Part shown: positions 1 to 8,432 of the stretch, piece by piece
How positions within the stretch are numbered: position 1 is the first letter of the stretch
Layout of the letters: each line of letters opens with the position of its first letter
From: Chara braunii
Lineage: Eukaryota; Streptophyta; Charophyceae; Charales; Characeae
DNA length: 23,866 bases
NCBI GenBank assembly: GCA_003427395.1
Contig: BFEA01000004.1
Span: 1,691,133 to 1,714,998 of the forward strand
Direction of reading: 5' to 3'
The notes under the pieces: generated by a model
Told to the model about the DNA's origin: nothing
Databases searched by the model: none
What the model saw: the letters and a program-made list of their open reading frames with translations, nothing else
Program-made: the position numbers and the translations under genes

Positions 1-103
1 CTCTCTCTCTCTCTCTCTCTCTCCCTGCCCCCCCCCACAAGACTCTCTCTCTCTCTCTACTCTCTCTCTCCCTTTCTCTCTGTGTGTGTGTGTGTGTGTG
101 TGC
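1..103. repeat. (CT)n and (TG)n microsatellites at the window edge
   Basis: CT runs at 1-23, 43-58 and 61-71 are followed by an uninterrupted TG run at 81-102. There is a short C-run in between. The window starts inside the first CT run, so its true length is unknown. Confidence 0.95.
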
Positions 104-121
104 GCCCGTGGTCGCGGGGGT

Positions 122-290
122 GGGGCGACCCCTCCCCCGCGAATCAATCAATCAATCAACCAATTAAAAAAAAAAAACGCAAAATCGAATCAATCAATCA
201 AAGGGGGGCGGGGCGACGCCGCCCCAACCAATCAATCAATCAATCAATCAACGGAAAAAAAAAAAAAAAAAAAAAAAAAAAAACGCATTT
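122..290. repeat. Duplicated AATC tetranucleotide block with poly(A)
   Basis: Two copies of the same arrangement lie 88 bp apart: GGGGCGAC (122 and 210), then a run of AATC/CAAT tetranucleotides (142-160 and about 229-251), then poly(A) and ACGCA. The second copy has the longer A run, about 255-283. This is a tandem duplication whose internal microsatellites then changed length. Apparent reading frames here are low complexity. Confidence 0.85.
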
Positions 291-475
291 TTTTCCTTCT
301 ATTTCTTCGATTTCGCCCTTACCCCCCCAACCAAAAATTTGATTTTTTTCGTTTTTTTTTGCCTGATGGGGTGGGGCTGGGGTTGCGCCGCCACGTGGCG
401 ACTCCCGATTCCTAAACCCCCTTCCCCAGCGGCCGCCACGCGTCCGTGAAGACGCGTGGACGCGTCCGCGGGGTC

Positions 476-528
476 GCGGACTCGTCCGCGGCCGCGGACT
501 CGTCCGCGGCCGCGGACTTAGCCGCGCC
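476..528. repeat. 18-bp palindromic minisatellite, three copies
   Basis: The unit gcggactcgtccgcggcc is repeated at 476-493, 494-511 and, degenerate, 512-528. Each unit contains the inverted repeat GCGGAC..GTCCGC, so each can form a short hairpin. The surrounding 420-540 stretch is very GC-rich and CpG-rich. Confidence 0.85.
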
Positions 529-613
529 TGTCCGCCGCCGAGGGGGATTCATAGCCGCTTGCCAGTGTTGGGAAAGGCGGTGGGGCATGGGGCGGGCCCA
601 CGGGACACTTTAA

Positions 614-975
614 TCTTTTTTTGTCCTTTTGTGGGCTCCCTCGCGTCCTTTCGTTTTGGACTTAGGGCCTCGCCACACTACTCACGAGACTGAATCTACC
701 GCTGGAGTACGGAGAAATACGTTGCTTATCGTTTTTTGTCGTTTTGTGGATGTGGACCCGCTCCCGTGGTTTCGTTTTGGACTTAGGGCCTCGCTGCACT
801 GCTCACGAAACTGAATCTACCACTAGAGTACGGAGAAATACCTTGCTTATCTTTTTTGTCGTTTTGTGGGCCAGCTCGCGCCGTTTCGTTTTGGACTTGG
901 GGCCTCGCTGCACTACTCACGAGACTAAATCTACCGCTAGAGTGCGGAGAAATACATTGCCATCTTTTGTCTTTT
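614..975. repeat. Tandem repeat of about 121 bp, three copies plus a partial
   Basis: The motif CGTTTTGGACTT(A/G)GGGCCTCG recurs with ACTT at 660, 781 and 895 (spacings 121 and 114 bp). Each copy continues with CTCACGA(G/A)ACT(G/A)AATCTACC and GGAGAAATAC, then TTTTTGTCGTTTTGTG. A fourth, shortened start follows at about 963. The period is not a multiple of three and the translated frames are not conserved, so I read this as a satellite rather than a gene. Confidence 0.85.
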
Positions 976-1020
976 GCGCACGTAGATCCACGACCCGCAC
1001 GGTTGTTTTTCGGCGTCGTG

Positions 1021-1234
1021 AAAGGGCGGTGGGGACGAACGGGATGAGTCGGAGGGGGTGCGGGGAGGTGGGGACCAGGGTAGTAGACGAGGGGAGGGGC
1101 AACATGAGGAGCAAAAGGGCGGTGGGGACGAACGGGATGAGTCGGAGGGGATGCGGGGATGTGGGGACCAGGGCAGTGGACGGGGGGAGGGGCAACGCGA
1201 GGAGCAAAAGAGGGACCAGCGGGGGCAGGAACGG

Positions 1235-1237
<3 letters not shown>
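1021..1237. repeat. 93-bp tandem repeat, two copies plus a partial
   Basis: AAAGGGCGGTGGGGACG starts at 1021 and again at 1114, and the rest of the 93-bp unit matches closely (CGGGATGAGTCGGAGGGG, GGGGACCAGGG, GGGGAGGGGCAAC). A third, degenerate partial copy from about 1206 runs into the GA microsatellite. The period equals 31 codons, which keeps frames open without implying a protein. Confidence 0.85.

Positions 1238-1288
<51 letters not shown>
1237..1288. repeat. (GA)n microsatellite
   Basis: About 26 uninterrupted GA units. It arises directly from the end of the 93-bp minisatellite, where the unit ends GGGATGAG. Confidence 0.95.
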
Positions 1289-1290
<2 letters not shown>

Positions 1291-1389
1291 CATGGGTGCG
1301 GAATTGCAAATTTTTTTTTTCCCCCCTACTCTTGGTCCCCGCTCTTGGTCCCCGCCACACTCGCGGCGGGCAGACGTCTTGTTCTCTTA

Positions 1390-1513
1390 ATAGATGATTT
1401 GTGGAGGGAATAAGAGAGAATTTGGGTGTTTTTAAACACACACACACACGCACACAGGCGCACACACACACACAGACACACACACGCACACACACAGCAC
1501 ACACACACACACT
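1390..1513. repeat. (CA)n tract with a conserved flank, copy 1
   Basis: A flank of about 45 bp (GATGATTTGTGGAGGGAATA, then AGAGAGAATTTGGGTGTTTTT) leads into an imperfect CA repeat from about 1436. The same flank with the same junction to CA occurs at 2304. The shared flank means the tract travelled or duplicated together with unique DNA and did not arise only by slippage. Confidence 0.8.
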
Positions 1514-1602
1514 GAACCACAAAAATGTGGCCAACCTTGCGTTTTTTTCTATCCTTGAGCGTACAGAAATCACTAACGTGAGAAATCTGGTATCCTGGCC
1601 GT

Positions 1603-1745
1603 CCCGGTCCTACCGGGGCCGACGGCCGGGATTGTCACGCGATCTCAAGGTTTTAAGAGCGCCCGTCGATCCAGGTCGTCCACGGTCCTACCAGGCCACA
1701 CGATACAAAGGTTTAAGACTGCGCGACGATCTGGGCTGTCGGCTC
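1603..1745. repeat. Diverged tandem duplication, period 79 bp
   Basis: CGGTCCTACC followed by a block containing AAGGTTTTAAGA..GCCCGTCGATCCAGGTCGTC (from 1604) is repeated from 1683 as AAGGTTTAAGACTGCGCGACGATCTGGGCTGTC in diverged form. I recognise no coding content. Confidence 0.6.
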
Positions 1746-2128
1746 GGTACCGGTTGGCCAACGGCTGAGATTAGAAGTTGGGGCTGCCAGGCCTGGGGAA
1801 AAACTGGTTCCAGGCTCAGGTTCCCTATTGGGCGCCACGTTTCATCCCTTTTCCCGTGCATATGCTTGGCGAGCAGGGCCAACGAGGCACTACCACGGAT
1901 GAGGTGTATACCGCACGGGTGAGACAACACGCACTCACACAGACGGATGCCCACCCGCCCGCCCACCCGCCCGCCTGCGCAAGCACACGCGCGGACACAT
2001 ACTCGTGCACACATGCACTCGAATGCATTGTGGGCAGTCTGTCGGGGTTCAACCTCCTGATAAGTTGGTGAAAGTCCAACGAAACAGTCTGGCACAGTCA
2101 TGCTTTTTTTTGGAGCTCATGCCTGCAC

Positions 2129-2139
2129 CCGCGTGCGCG

Positions 2140-2185
<46 letters not shown>
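2129..2185. repeat. Compound (GC)n(GA)n microsatellite
   Basis: An alternating CG run of about 25 bp passes without a break into about 16 GA units. Alternating CG of this length is a classical Z-DNA-prone sequence; whether it adopts that form here is not known. Confidence 0.9.
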
Positions 2186-2187
<2 letters not shown>

Positions 2188-2303
2188 TGCATCGGACGGT
2201 TGCCTCCACTGTTACTGCATCACCTGTCGTATTTGTTTTTGCGAGTGAAGCTGCAATAGGTCTAGTTTTTTATTATTTTGCCTATCTCTAACCATTTTTT
2301 TTT

Positions 2304-2446
2304 ATGGATGGCTTGTGCAGGGAGTAAGAGATGAATCTGGTGTGTTTTAAAACAACACACACACGCCCGCATGCACACACGCACGCACACACCCATACAC
2401 ACACCCACCACACACACACACGAGCACACACGCAGACACACACCCA

Positions 2447-2490
<44 letters not shown>
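2304..2490. repeat. (CA)n tract with a conserved flank, copy 2
   Basis: ATGGATGGCTTGTGCAGGGA, then GTAAGAGATGAATCTGG and TGTGTTTTAAAACA, aligns with 1390-1435 over about 50 bp. It is followed by an imperfect CA tract ending in about 16 pure CA units at 2453-2490. Confidence 0.8.
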
Positions 2491-2494
<4 letters not shown>

Positions 2495-2944
2495 AACTTT
2501 GTGCCATGCTAGAGTAGTCTGTTTCAGCGGTGAATATTTAGAATTCTGCGAATCTCGTCGTATACCTCTCCCCTGATGTTTGCTTGTGATACTCTGTCCT
2601 GCCCGTCACATATTTCTTTCCCTCCCTTTGCCCCCACCTCCCCTGTCCCATACTCCTATAGAACTCCGCCTTGTATCCATTTCCCTCCACCCTCCCCTCC
2701 ACTCCCTTTGTGCTACTAACACATACGCAGGAATGAGCATCGTTAAGAGAACAGACGATATGAAGATCAGAAATGAAGGATGGACACAAAGACTCTATAA
2801 GCTGAAGATCTGAAGTGAAATGAACAGGAGTATGAAACTCTGAAGAGAAATGCACAGGAGCATACACGCCCTTTTGCTATGCCTCCTGAAATAGTGTGCA
2901 AGTGGGCCGTGAAGGCACACGGGGATGTGGGCAGCTGCCTCTCA
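2491..2944. other. No gene seen; 30-bp duplication inside
   Basis: I see no convincing gene. A 30-bp unit beginning TCTGAAG(T/A)GAAATG(A/C)ACAGGAG is present twice in tandem at 2809-2838 and 2839-2868. The rest is unique-looking, pyrimidine-rich sequence. Confidence 0.5.
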
Positions 2945-3540
2945 ACCACAATCAACGTGGGCAGCCTTGCTTGTAAGAGGCATCGTAAAAGGGGAGCTGC
3001 AAGAACAGTGGAAGGGGTACCCCAAGGACAACCAAAAAACTGTCCAATTATATAATTGCCTTAATATGTTGGACTGTGACTGTCTCATCTGAAATGCTCT
3101 CGTTGTCTGCGATAGGACAAAGACTGCTATGATTCTTAATCTATTCATCTGGGTGGGATTGGGTCTGTTGTGGGTAAAATCTATAACGCACATACACACA
3201 CACACACACAGAGGGGTGGAATAGGGGCTGTTGTAGTGCAAATCAAAAACCCACACACAGGTGCTTAAACCACAATATCAACGCGGCCAGCCTTGTACGT
3301 GAGAGGCGGAGTACAAAGGGAGCTGTGATAGCAACTAGAAGGGGTACCGCGAAGGAAGCCAAAGTAAAGAAACAGATACAACGGATCTTTTCTGCTCCAT
3401 GTTGCTTGCTATAGAGGTACAACTGTTTCATTGTCGAGATGGCGCATCTCATGTGTGCTTCATAGAGGTGGGGCTGCATTGATGTTGGATCTATTCATCC
3501 GGATGGAGTGGAACTGTGGTGGTGAAAATCCACAGCACAC
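2945..3540. repeat. Ancient tandem duplication, 325-350 bp period
   Basis: Blocks starting ACCACAAT at about 2945 and 3269 share ATCAACG.GG.CAGCCTTG, GTGAGAGGC or GTAAGAGGC, GGGAGCTG and GGAAGGGGTACC or AGAAGGGGTACC near the start. Near the end they share CTATTCATC.GG.TGG (3141 and 3491) and GTGGGTAAAATC or GGTGAAAATC. A CA microsatellite (about 3189-3210) lies between them. The middle parts have diverged beyond my ability to align them. Confidence 0.65.
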
Positions 3541-3867
3541 GTTCCGGTCTTGCTAGCTCTTTACTCCAGTAGATTGAGCAGCTAGGATCAGACCTGCAAT
3601 AGCAGGTCGTACTCGTGGTTCAGCTGGATGTGCTTCATTAGCCTACTAATCATGGCATACTTTTTGTAATTATCCGATGTGCTTGGCCTGGATAAATGCA
3701 AGGCCTTCTTCTACTATGGTGGATTGAACACATACCGGTATGTTGATATGTCTTCCACCGTCCGTTTTTGTTTGGTGCTATGATCATTGAGGGGAAAAAA
3801 AAAAAAGCAATACGCCTCCTCCAGATCCTAGCAATTTCCATTTTCCACACGGTACTGTCAGTGCTGA
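3541..3867. other. No gene seen; one perfect 7-bp hairpin
   Basis: The inverted repeat GACCTGC-AATA-GCAGGTC sits at 3591-3608. There is an A12 run at about 3794. I see no other feature. Confidence 0.5.
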
Positions 3868-4305
3868 CAGGCGTGTGACACAGTAGACTACCCTATTATA
3901 CAAGACATACCTTTGCGGGCTCTTTTCTTTGAAGGCTTCAAGTACCGGCTCAATGCCAATGTCGTGGATGTGATGAAAGCACTGAAACTCGGTCTGGACA
4001 AGTAATACGTAGAGTATATTGCCAAGTTTGCAGCAACCATGAGATCAGCACTCAACATCGAGTCTATAATTGCTGACAGTCTCTCTCAGTCGCACAGAAG
4101 AAGAACAGCAATTCTTTCAAGATGGCACCAGTACATGGGCACCTGGGCCGCGGGCCTGACACCTCAAATTCTGGAGGCGCAAAACGAAAACACGACCGCC
4201 GATCTAATTTATCAACGGCGGGCGCGGCGTTTGACGTTTCGGCCTCGTTTCCTTGTGGTGACAAGTTTCGGACGGCAAGGCTGGGGCTGTGTACTGGTGG
4301 TTTAA
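3868..4305 (+). pseudogene. Unidentified coding-like stretch interrupted by one stop
   Basis: One frame is open from just after a TGA at 3865-3867 to a stop at 4303, except for one TAA at 4003-4005. The upstream part reads like protein (LFFEGFKYRLNANVVDVMKA). The downstream part has an ATG at 4039 and continues RSALNIESIIADSLSQSHRR, with no low-complexity content. Overall about 145 codons. I do not recognise a family or catalytic motif. It could be a decayed gene, an exon with an unseen splice site, or a mobile-element fragment. CAA to TAA would explain the stop with one transition. Other open frames overlap 4122-4860 but show no family features. There is no evidence of a functional product. 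Confidence 0.3.
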
Positions 4306-4687
4306 GCGTACCTACCTTCAGCGACGACGGCAGCAATTCGCTATATTGCCAGTCTATAAACCCTTGCACAACCTGGCAAGCTGCTGCAAATGCCGGTATG
4401 CATACAAGTTATCGCAGCATCGGAGTCTGTGGCCAGCATCCTCAAAGGCCATGCACTTCTTAATCAACAGTGGGGCTATCGGCATAGCGATACCTTGCCT
4501 TGTCTTTACTGCGCACTTAAAGTGTACAAACCATCACCCGCTCTTCGTCCGTCCAATCCTCCTCCGAGTCACTCAGCAAAACAACCTTTCGCAATCTGCA
4601 CCTCACTCAACAAGCCAGCGGTGCCAAAGCGAGTGTGGAAAAGCACTTTGTCTGCGTAACACGCCCCCTCGTAAGCCTCTTCCTACT

Positions 4688-4728
4688 GCCTTTTCCTTTT
4701 CTTTTTTTTTTTTTTTCCGCCTTTTCCT
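4688..4728. repeat. T-rich insert between 10-bp direct repeats
   Basis: GCCTTTTCCT occurs at 4688-4697 and 4719-4728 with a T-rich stretch between. It could be a short retroposition footprint, but both repeats are pyrimidine-rich, so slippage is equally possible. Confidence 0.35.
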
Positions 4729-4767
4729 GAAAGTCATGCACCGTGAAAATGATTGTATACAAGCTAT

Positions 4768-4979
4768 ATCTCCGGTCTCTAGCTCAGTGGGTACACCCAT
4801 GAACTGTCGAAAACTGTCGAAAATAAAGACCCGTGTTAGACTCCAGATGACGGAACTTGAGTGATGAGTAGAAGTTGTGGAACCAACTATTTCTGAATTG
4901 CCTGGGGCCGGTCAGCTTAATGATGATATCTCAAGGCCGTCGCCCTTTTTTTGTAAAAAAAAAAAAACATCTTCGGTCT
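4768..4979 (+). mobile_element. SINE-1, tRNA-derived, with 11-bp target-site duplication
   Basis: The element starts near 4779 with a tRNA A-box-like stretch (TAGCTCAGTGGGTA). It has a decayed B-box region (GTGTTAGACTCC where the other copy reads GTGTTCGAATCC) about 50 nt later. A body follows, ending in CTCAAGGCCGTCGCCC and an A run at about 4954-4967. It is flanked by ATCTCCGGTCT (4768-4778) and ATCTTCGGTCT (4969-4979), an 11-bp duplication with one mismatch. The reverse complement of 18624-18793 aligns along nearly its whole length. The A and B boxes are the expected internal RNA polymerase III promoter of this class. The acceptor end is missing, so this is not a functional tRNA. Confidence 0.8.
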
Positions 4980-5041
4980 GGTACACAGCCAAAATGAGGG
5001 TGCGTTCGTTTTCGGGGAAGACGGCAGTACAACAGTGGCCT

Positions 5042-5148
5042 CTCGTGCCCTGCAAGGTGTGATCAGGTCTCTGCCGGGAAAGGACAATGAGCTTTGTCAA
5101 AAAGAAAAAGTTGCTGAGCTCGTGCCCTGCAAGGTGTGATCAGGTCTC
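5042..5148. repeat. 30-bp direct repeat, spacing 77 bp
   Basis: CTCGTGCCCTGCAAGGTGTG followed by ATCAGGTCTC is present identically at 5042-5071 and 5119-5148. The 47 bp between are unrelated and A-rich. Perfect identity suggests a recent duplication. Confidence 0.85.
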
Positions 5149-5320
5149 CCACTTGCCTGGGGCAATGGTGTGTGGCGGTGCTGATCCTGCTGGATTGTGC
5201 AAAGTGGCGAGGAGGTCATTTTTGATCTCAAGCAGAATGCACATTCCCTTTGGGACTCTCTACACCATATACAGTGGATTGTACAACAGCATACGCTAAC
5301 CACCCACACGACAGGATTCT

Positions 5321-5470
5321 TATAATGGGACCGCGAGCTCCACTACTCGAGTCCCAAGTTCCTCGAGTCCCAAGTTCCTCGAGTCCCAAGTTCACTTCAT
5401 GTGGTAAGTATGTTATCATTTTATAATGGGACCACGAGCTCCACTACTCGAGTCCCACGTTCACTTCAGT
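5321..5470. repeat. Nested duplication with a 16-bp minisatellite
   Basis: TATAATGGGACC(G/A)CGAGCTCC begins at 5321 and 5422. In the first copy the 16-bp unit CTCGAGTCCCAAGTTC is present three times (5346-5361, 5362-5377, 5378-5393). In the second it is present once with one change. The larger block was duplicated and the internal unit expanded in one copy only. Confidence 0.8.
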
Positions 5471-5498
5471 GGATTTTATCATTCATGAAACCCGGAGC

Positions 5499-5811
5499 AA
5501 GTTTCCCAGCCGTTTTCTCCAAGACGAATACATGTGAGCGGCAAATTTTGCGGGGCTGGCAGCCGGAGCCAAATGGCTGGCGGCGCCAGCCAAACGAGGG
5601 AGGGACCGCGTCGTCTCGTTGTTTTTTGGAATGCTCAGTGCAGGGCGTTTGGAGCCCCAGACAAAAATGGCATATAAGTAGTGGTTTGATTGGTATAATA
5701 CCCGAACAAGACCCAAGTGCTTGGCTAACACGTGCACGCAGGCAAGAGGAGCCCGCTGGTGCAGTTATTAAATGGGCCAAGCACTGGAGGTGGCTGTCAT
5801 CCCCCCCAACT
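5499..5811 (+). pseudogene. Possible zf-RVT-like fragment
   Basis: A plus-strand frame includes TASSRCFLECSVQGVW, which resembles the second half of the zinc-binding module found after LINE reverse transcriptases (His/Cys, then Cys, then Trp). The CxxC half is not visible and the His position reads as Arg/Ser. I treat it as a weak hint of another LINE remnant; chance resemblance is quite possible. Confidence 0.2.
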
Positions 5812-6053
5812 TAACACACCCTGATAATCAATGTATAGAAGGTCTCTCTCCCGTCCGGTACAGCTGGAACGAGGCTATGTTGTCCAGTCCGGTACAACTG
5901 CAATGAGGCTATGTTGTGTAGTTGGCAAAGGGTCGAAGCACTGAAGGTGGCCGTCATTCCCCCCGAACGTAATGCACCCTGATAGTCAATGTATGGAAGC
6001 TCTCTCCGGTCCGGTACAGCTGTAACGAGGCTATGTTGTGTTCGAGGGGAAGG
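5771..6053. repeat. 157-bp tandem duplication with internal sub-repeat
   Basis: GCACTG(G/A)AGGTGGC(T/C)GTCAT begins at 5781 and 5938 and continues through CACCCTGATA(A/G)TCAATGTAT and CCGGTACAGCTG.AACGAGGC. Between the copies is an additional short copy of GTCCGGTACAACTGCAATGA, so the end of the unit is present three times. Confidence 0.8.
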
Positions 6054-6180
6054 CGGTACTAGACTACGAGAGTGCCACGCACCTTGCCCAATTCAATTGA
6101 ACACCGTTGTCGGCCGTAAGGACGTCTGTTAAAATTATAACGATCCGGAGGAGGAAGATGAGCATCGCCCTTGGGGCCAA

Positions 6181-6331
6181 GTCCTACTAGCAGTGTTGAG
6201 TTTCCTCAATGCCTGAATGTGGACGTGTTTGTGGCGATGTGCAGAAATCATATCGAGTTTCCTCAACCGCACATCTCCACAAACACATCCAGATTCAGGC
6301 CATGAGTAAACTCAAAGCTGCTAACTGGCCC
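6181..6331. mobile_element. Foldback/MITE-like element A, copy 1
   Basis: About 150 bp with long terminal inverted repeats. Left arm 6189-6242 (AGCAGTGTTGAGTTTCCTCA to GATGTGC) pairs with right arm 6269-6322. The 26-bp centre includes TATCGAGTTTCCTCAACC. The reverse complement aligns end to end with 9800-9948, so this is a family and not a chance palindrome. No transposase is present, so it would depend on another element. Target duplication not resolved. Confidence 0.75.
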
Positions 6332-6556
6332 CTGAGCAAAGATGATGCACGTAAATAGAGAAACGCCGCAAAACTTTTTTTTTTATTTTTAAAAACAAAG
6401 ATAGGAAAAAAGGAAAGGTAGTATTTTGCAGCCCCCGCATGCTCTCTCGTGAACGTGGTTGTCGCTGCTACAGGGTTCCCCGTAATACCATGGTTAGGAG
6501 TAGGAGTAGGTAGGTATGTAAGGTGAAATTGAGAGGAGAATCTAGCTTAATTCTTG
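6332..6556. other. No gene seen
   Basis: Contains a T-rich stretch near 6377-6392 and a short GTAGGA/GTAGGT run near 6494-6520. Nothing else recognised. Confidence 0.5.
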
Positions 6557-6590
6557 GGGGGGAGGAGGGGGTGGGGGGGGGGGGTGGAAA
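6557..6590 (+). repeat. G-run cluster, G-quadruplex-prone
   Basis: Consecutive G runs separated by single A or T bases. This meets the general pattern for G-quadruplex formation; nothing else suggests a regulatory role. Confidence 0.7.
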
Positions 6591-6648
6591 GCAACCAGGC
6601 GAATGGAAAGGGTGTCACCCTGGCGAACAATACAGTAGAGCCATTGGC

Positions 6649-6801
6649 CCTTGCTCCACTGCACATCGTTGTAAATGTGTAAATGAATCTGGACCTGTTG
6701 ATCATCCTCGTCCGTTCAACATGTTCGACCAGTCCCAATGTGTATATAGACTACCTGGCAGTCCAGTTACATGTCTGAAAATGTTGAATAGTGGAAGCAA
6801 G
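6649..6801. mobile_element. Foldback element B, diverged copy
   Basis: The left end CCTTGCTCCACTGCACATCG matches the left end of the element at 16552, and both continue to TCTGGACCTGTTG. The right end, reversed, reads CTTGCTTCCACTATTCAACA, an imperfect inverted copy of the left end. The arms are more diverged than in the 16552 copy. Confidence 0.5.
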
Positions 6802-6999
6802 TCCCTCAGCCGACCAACCGAGCAGAGGAAAACTCACCTACGAAACAACTCGTTATGCGACAGGCCCTATCAGGTTGCAGTTTTTCTTGCACTCATACAC
6901 TGTTTCCCTACTTTTTTACTCTCTGTTTTATGCTTGCCGGCAATAAGCAACCGGACTGGTGCCTCCCTCCCAGAATAGAAGGCGTTGTGTTTGTGTGGT

Positions 7000-7014
7000 A
7001 GGAGGGGGGGGTGN

Positions 7015-7052
<38 letters not shown>
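7000..7052 (+). repeat. Poly(G) tract containing the only N
   Basis: G runs from 7001 with an N at 7014 and then 38 uninterrupted G to 7052. Long G homopolymers are hard to sequence, so the length and the N should be treated as uncertain. Confidence 0.9.
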
Positions 7053-7053
<1 letters not shown>

Positions 7054-7145
7054 GAAAGAATAAAAAGAGGAAAGTCCAATTGTTCGGCATTTTGTATTGT
7101 CACCTTTCGGCACTGGGCCCACAAGAATAGTAAAGGTTCTTTGTT

Positions 7146-7625
7146 AAATAAAAATGAAAGTAGAAATGAAAATAAAAATAAAAATAACAGAGCCTGTATT
7201 GATCAACATCTTGTCTGTGATGAAATGTATTGAAGTTTTTTTTTTGGAATTCAACTTCAAGTTGCATTATTGTGTTGGAATTTGGAAACGATGCCAGAAA
7301 CCTCACAAACAACCTGGAAGAATCATCCAAATTCAAGCTTGGCTTACAGCGAGAAGCAATGCGAATGCTATTGATGAAGCAATGCGAATGCTATTGATGA
7401 AGTTGATGAGGACTGGTATTGGAAAAAAAGAAGACGAAGAAGAGAGAAAGGTGAGGACGGAAGGTGAGGAGTGGTATTGATTCAGACGATGAAGTTGATG
7501 CTTTTTGAAAACATGCTGGTATTGAATAAAGAAGAAGAAGAAGAAGAAGAAGAAGAAGAGAAAGGTGAGGTTGATAAGCTAAGCTGAGGAATGCTCTCAG
7601 TAGAGTCAGTACAGTTGGGCGCAAG
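7146..7625. repeat. A-rich and GAA repeats with small tandem duplications
   Basis: AAAATA/AAATGA repeats at 7146-7188. A perfect 23-bp duplication (AAGCAATGCGAATGCTATTG ATG) at 7354-7376 and 7377-7399. A diverged duplication of the block GGTATTG..AGAAGA..AGAGAAAGGTGAGG, the second copy having an expanded (GAA)n at about 7527-7560. The purine-rich frames give acidic low-complexity peptides that I do not call as genes. Confidence 0.75.
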
Positions 7626-7689
7626 GTCCCACTAGCAAAGAGGATTGGATGAAGCCCCTGAATCTGGACGTGGTTTAAGCAGAAATGCA
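7626..7689. mobile_element. Element A solo arm
   Basis: GTCCCACTAGCA at 7626, then CCTGAATCTGGACGTGG and AGCAGAAATGC, matches one terminal arm of the foldback elements at 6181 and 9800. The opposite arm is not found next to it, so this copy is broken or has recombined. Confidence 0.5.
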
Positions 7690-8268
7690 GAAAAGAAGTC
7701 CAATCTCGAATTTTGGGCCCCGGGCGGAATTGCGAGGTCGCCGACCTGGATTTTTTTTCTTATGTCTATTTTTTTTAATAATTACTGATTAATCTATATA
7801 GTATATTACTATATTCTTCTCTCAATCATCTTTTATCTTTTACATATGTTTTACTCATCTATCTCATCCTGTCGCTACTCTTATGTATGACACGGGAAAC
7901 AGTGAAACACCAACCAAACTTGGAGCAAGCCCCAGCCTGCGGGGTAGGTTGTCAGCACAGCAGTGGTGCGAGAGCAAGGCTTGTATCAGCCCCTCGTCAC
8001 GATGATGTGGGGGGGTGATTAGGCATTGCCAATGGGGTAAACCGGCGATGCTATAGTCCTGAGCATCTTTGCCCAGTCACTCGCACGTCCCCCTACCCCC
8101 GCTGCAACCTCAATTTTGCGATACAACGAACTTGATCTGTTTTGGTTATATTTTGCGACACCATAAAAAGGAAAAAGTGAGGAGGACAAAACCTATAAAT
8201 CAAAAGGCTATATTTTGGGGATATAGCAACGCACTCCAACGAAATAGTGAAAATGGGACAAGCAAAGG
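7690..8268. other. No gene seen
   Basis: AT-rich from about 7750 to 7870, otherwise unremarkable. Nothing recognised on either strand. Confidence 0.5.
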
Positions 8269-8320
8269 TCTATTCTCTCATCAAAAAAGAAAAAAGAAAA
8301 AAAAAGATTTATTCTATCAT
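8269..8320. repeat. A-rich insert between imperfect 13-bp direct repeats
   Basis: TCTATTCTCTCAT (8269-8281) and TTTATTCTATCAT (8308-8320) flank an AAAAAAG-type A-rich stretch. Two mismatches make this weaker than the similar structures at 14815, 16004 and 17243. Confidence 0.35.
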
Positions 8321-8432
8321 GATTCACGAGTTGCAACCAAAAAATTGCAAGACAAGAGTCAGCACAGGATGGACATCGAAAGAAGACAAAGCCGGCCATA
8401 AATGAAGCCAGAGCATACTCAGATTGTAGAAT

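Noticed and set aside
429-447. GCGGCCGC followed by CACGCGTCCG, resembling a NotI site and cDNA-library adapter sequence.
   Set aside because: It lies inside a broader CpG-rich stretch with several similar CGCGTCCG motifs and no vector sequence around it, so coincidence is more likely.
744-1397. Long plus-strand open frame across the 121-bp and 93-bp repeats.
   Set aside because: Made of tandem repeats and a GA microsatellite (Arg-Glu repeat); one period is not a multiple of three; an equally long frame lies on the other strand.
917-1573. Minus-strand frame with long Ser/Leu and Cys/Val repeats.
   Set aside because: Translation of GA and CA microsatellites.
2262-2507. Cys/Val-rich peptide frames.
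   Set aside because: Translation of the CA/TG repeat.
6870-7124. Poly-Pro protein frames on the minus strand.
   Set aside because: Translation of the poly(G) tract containing the N.
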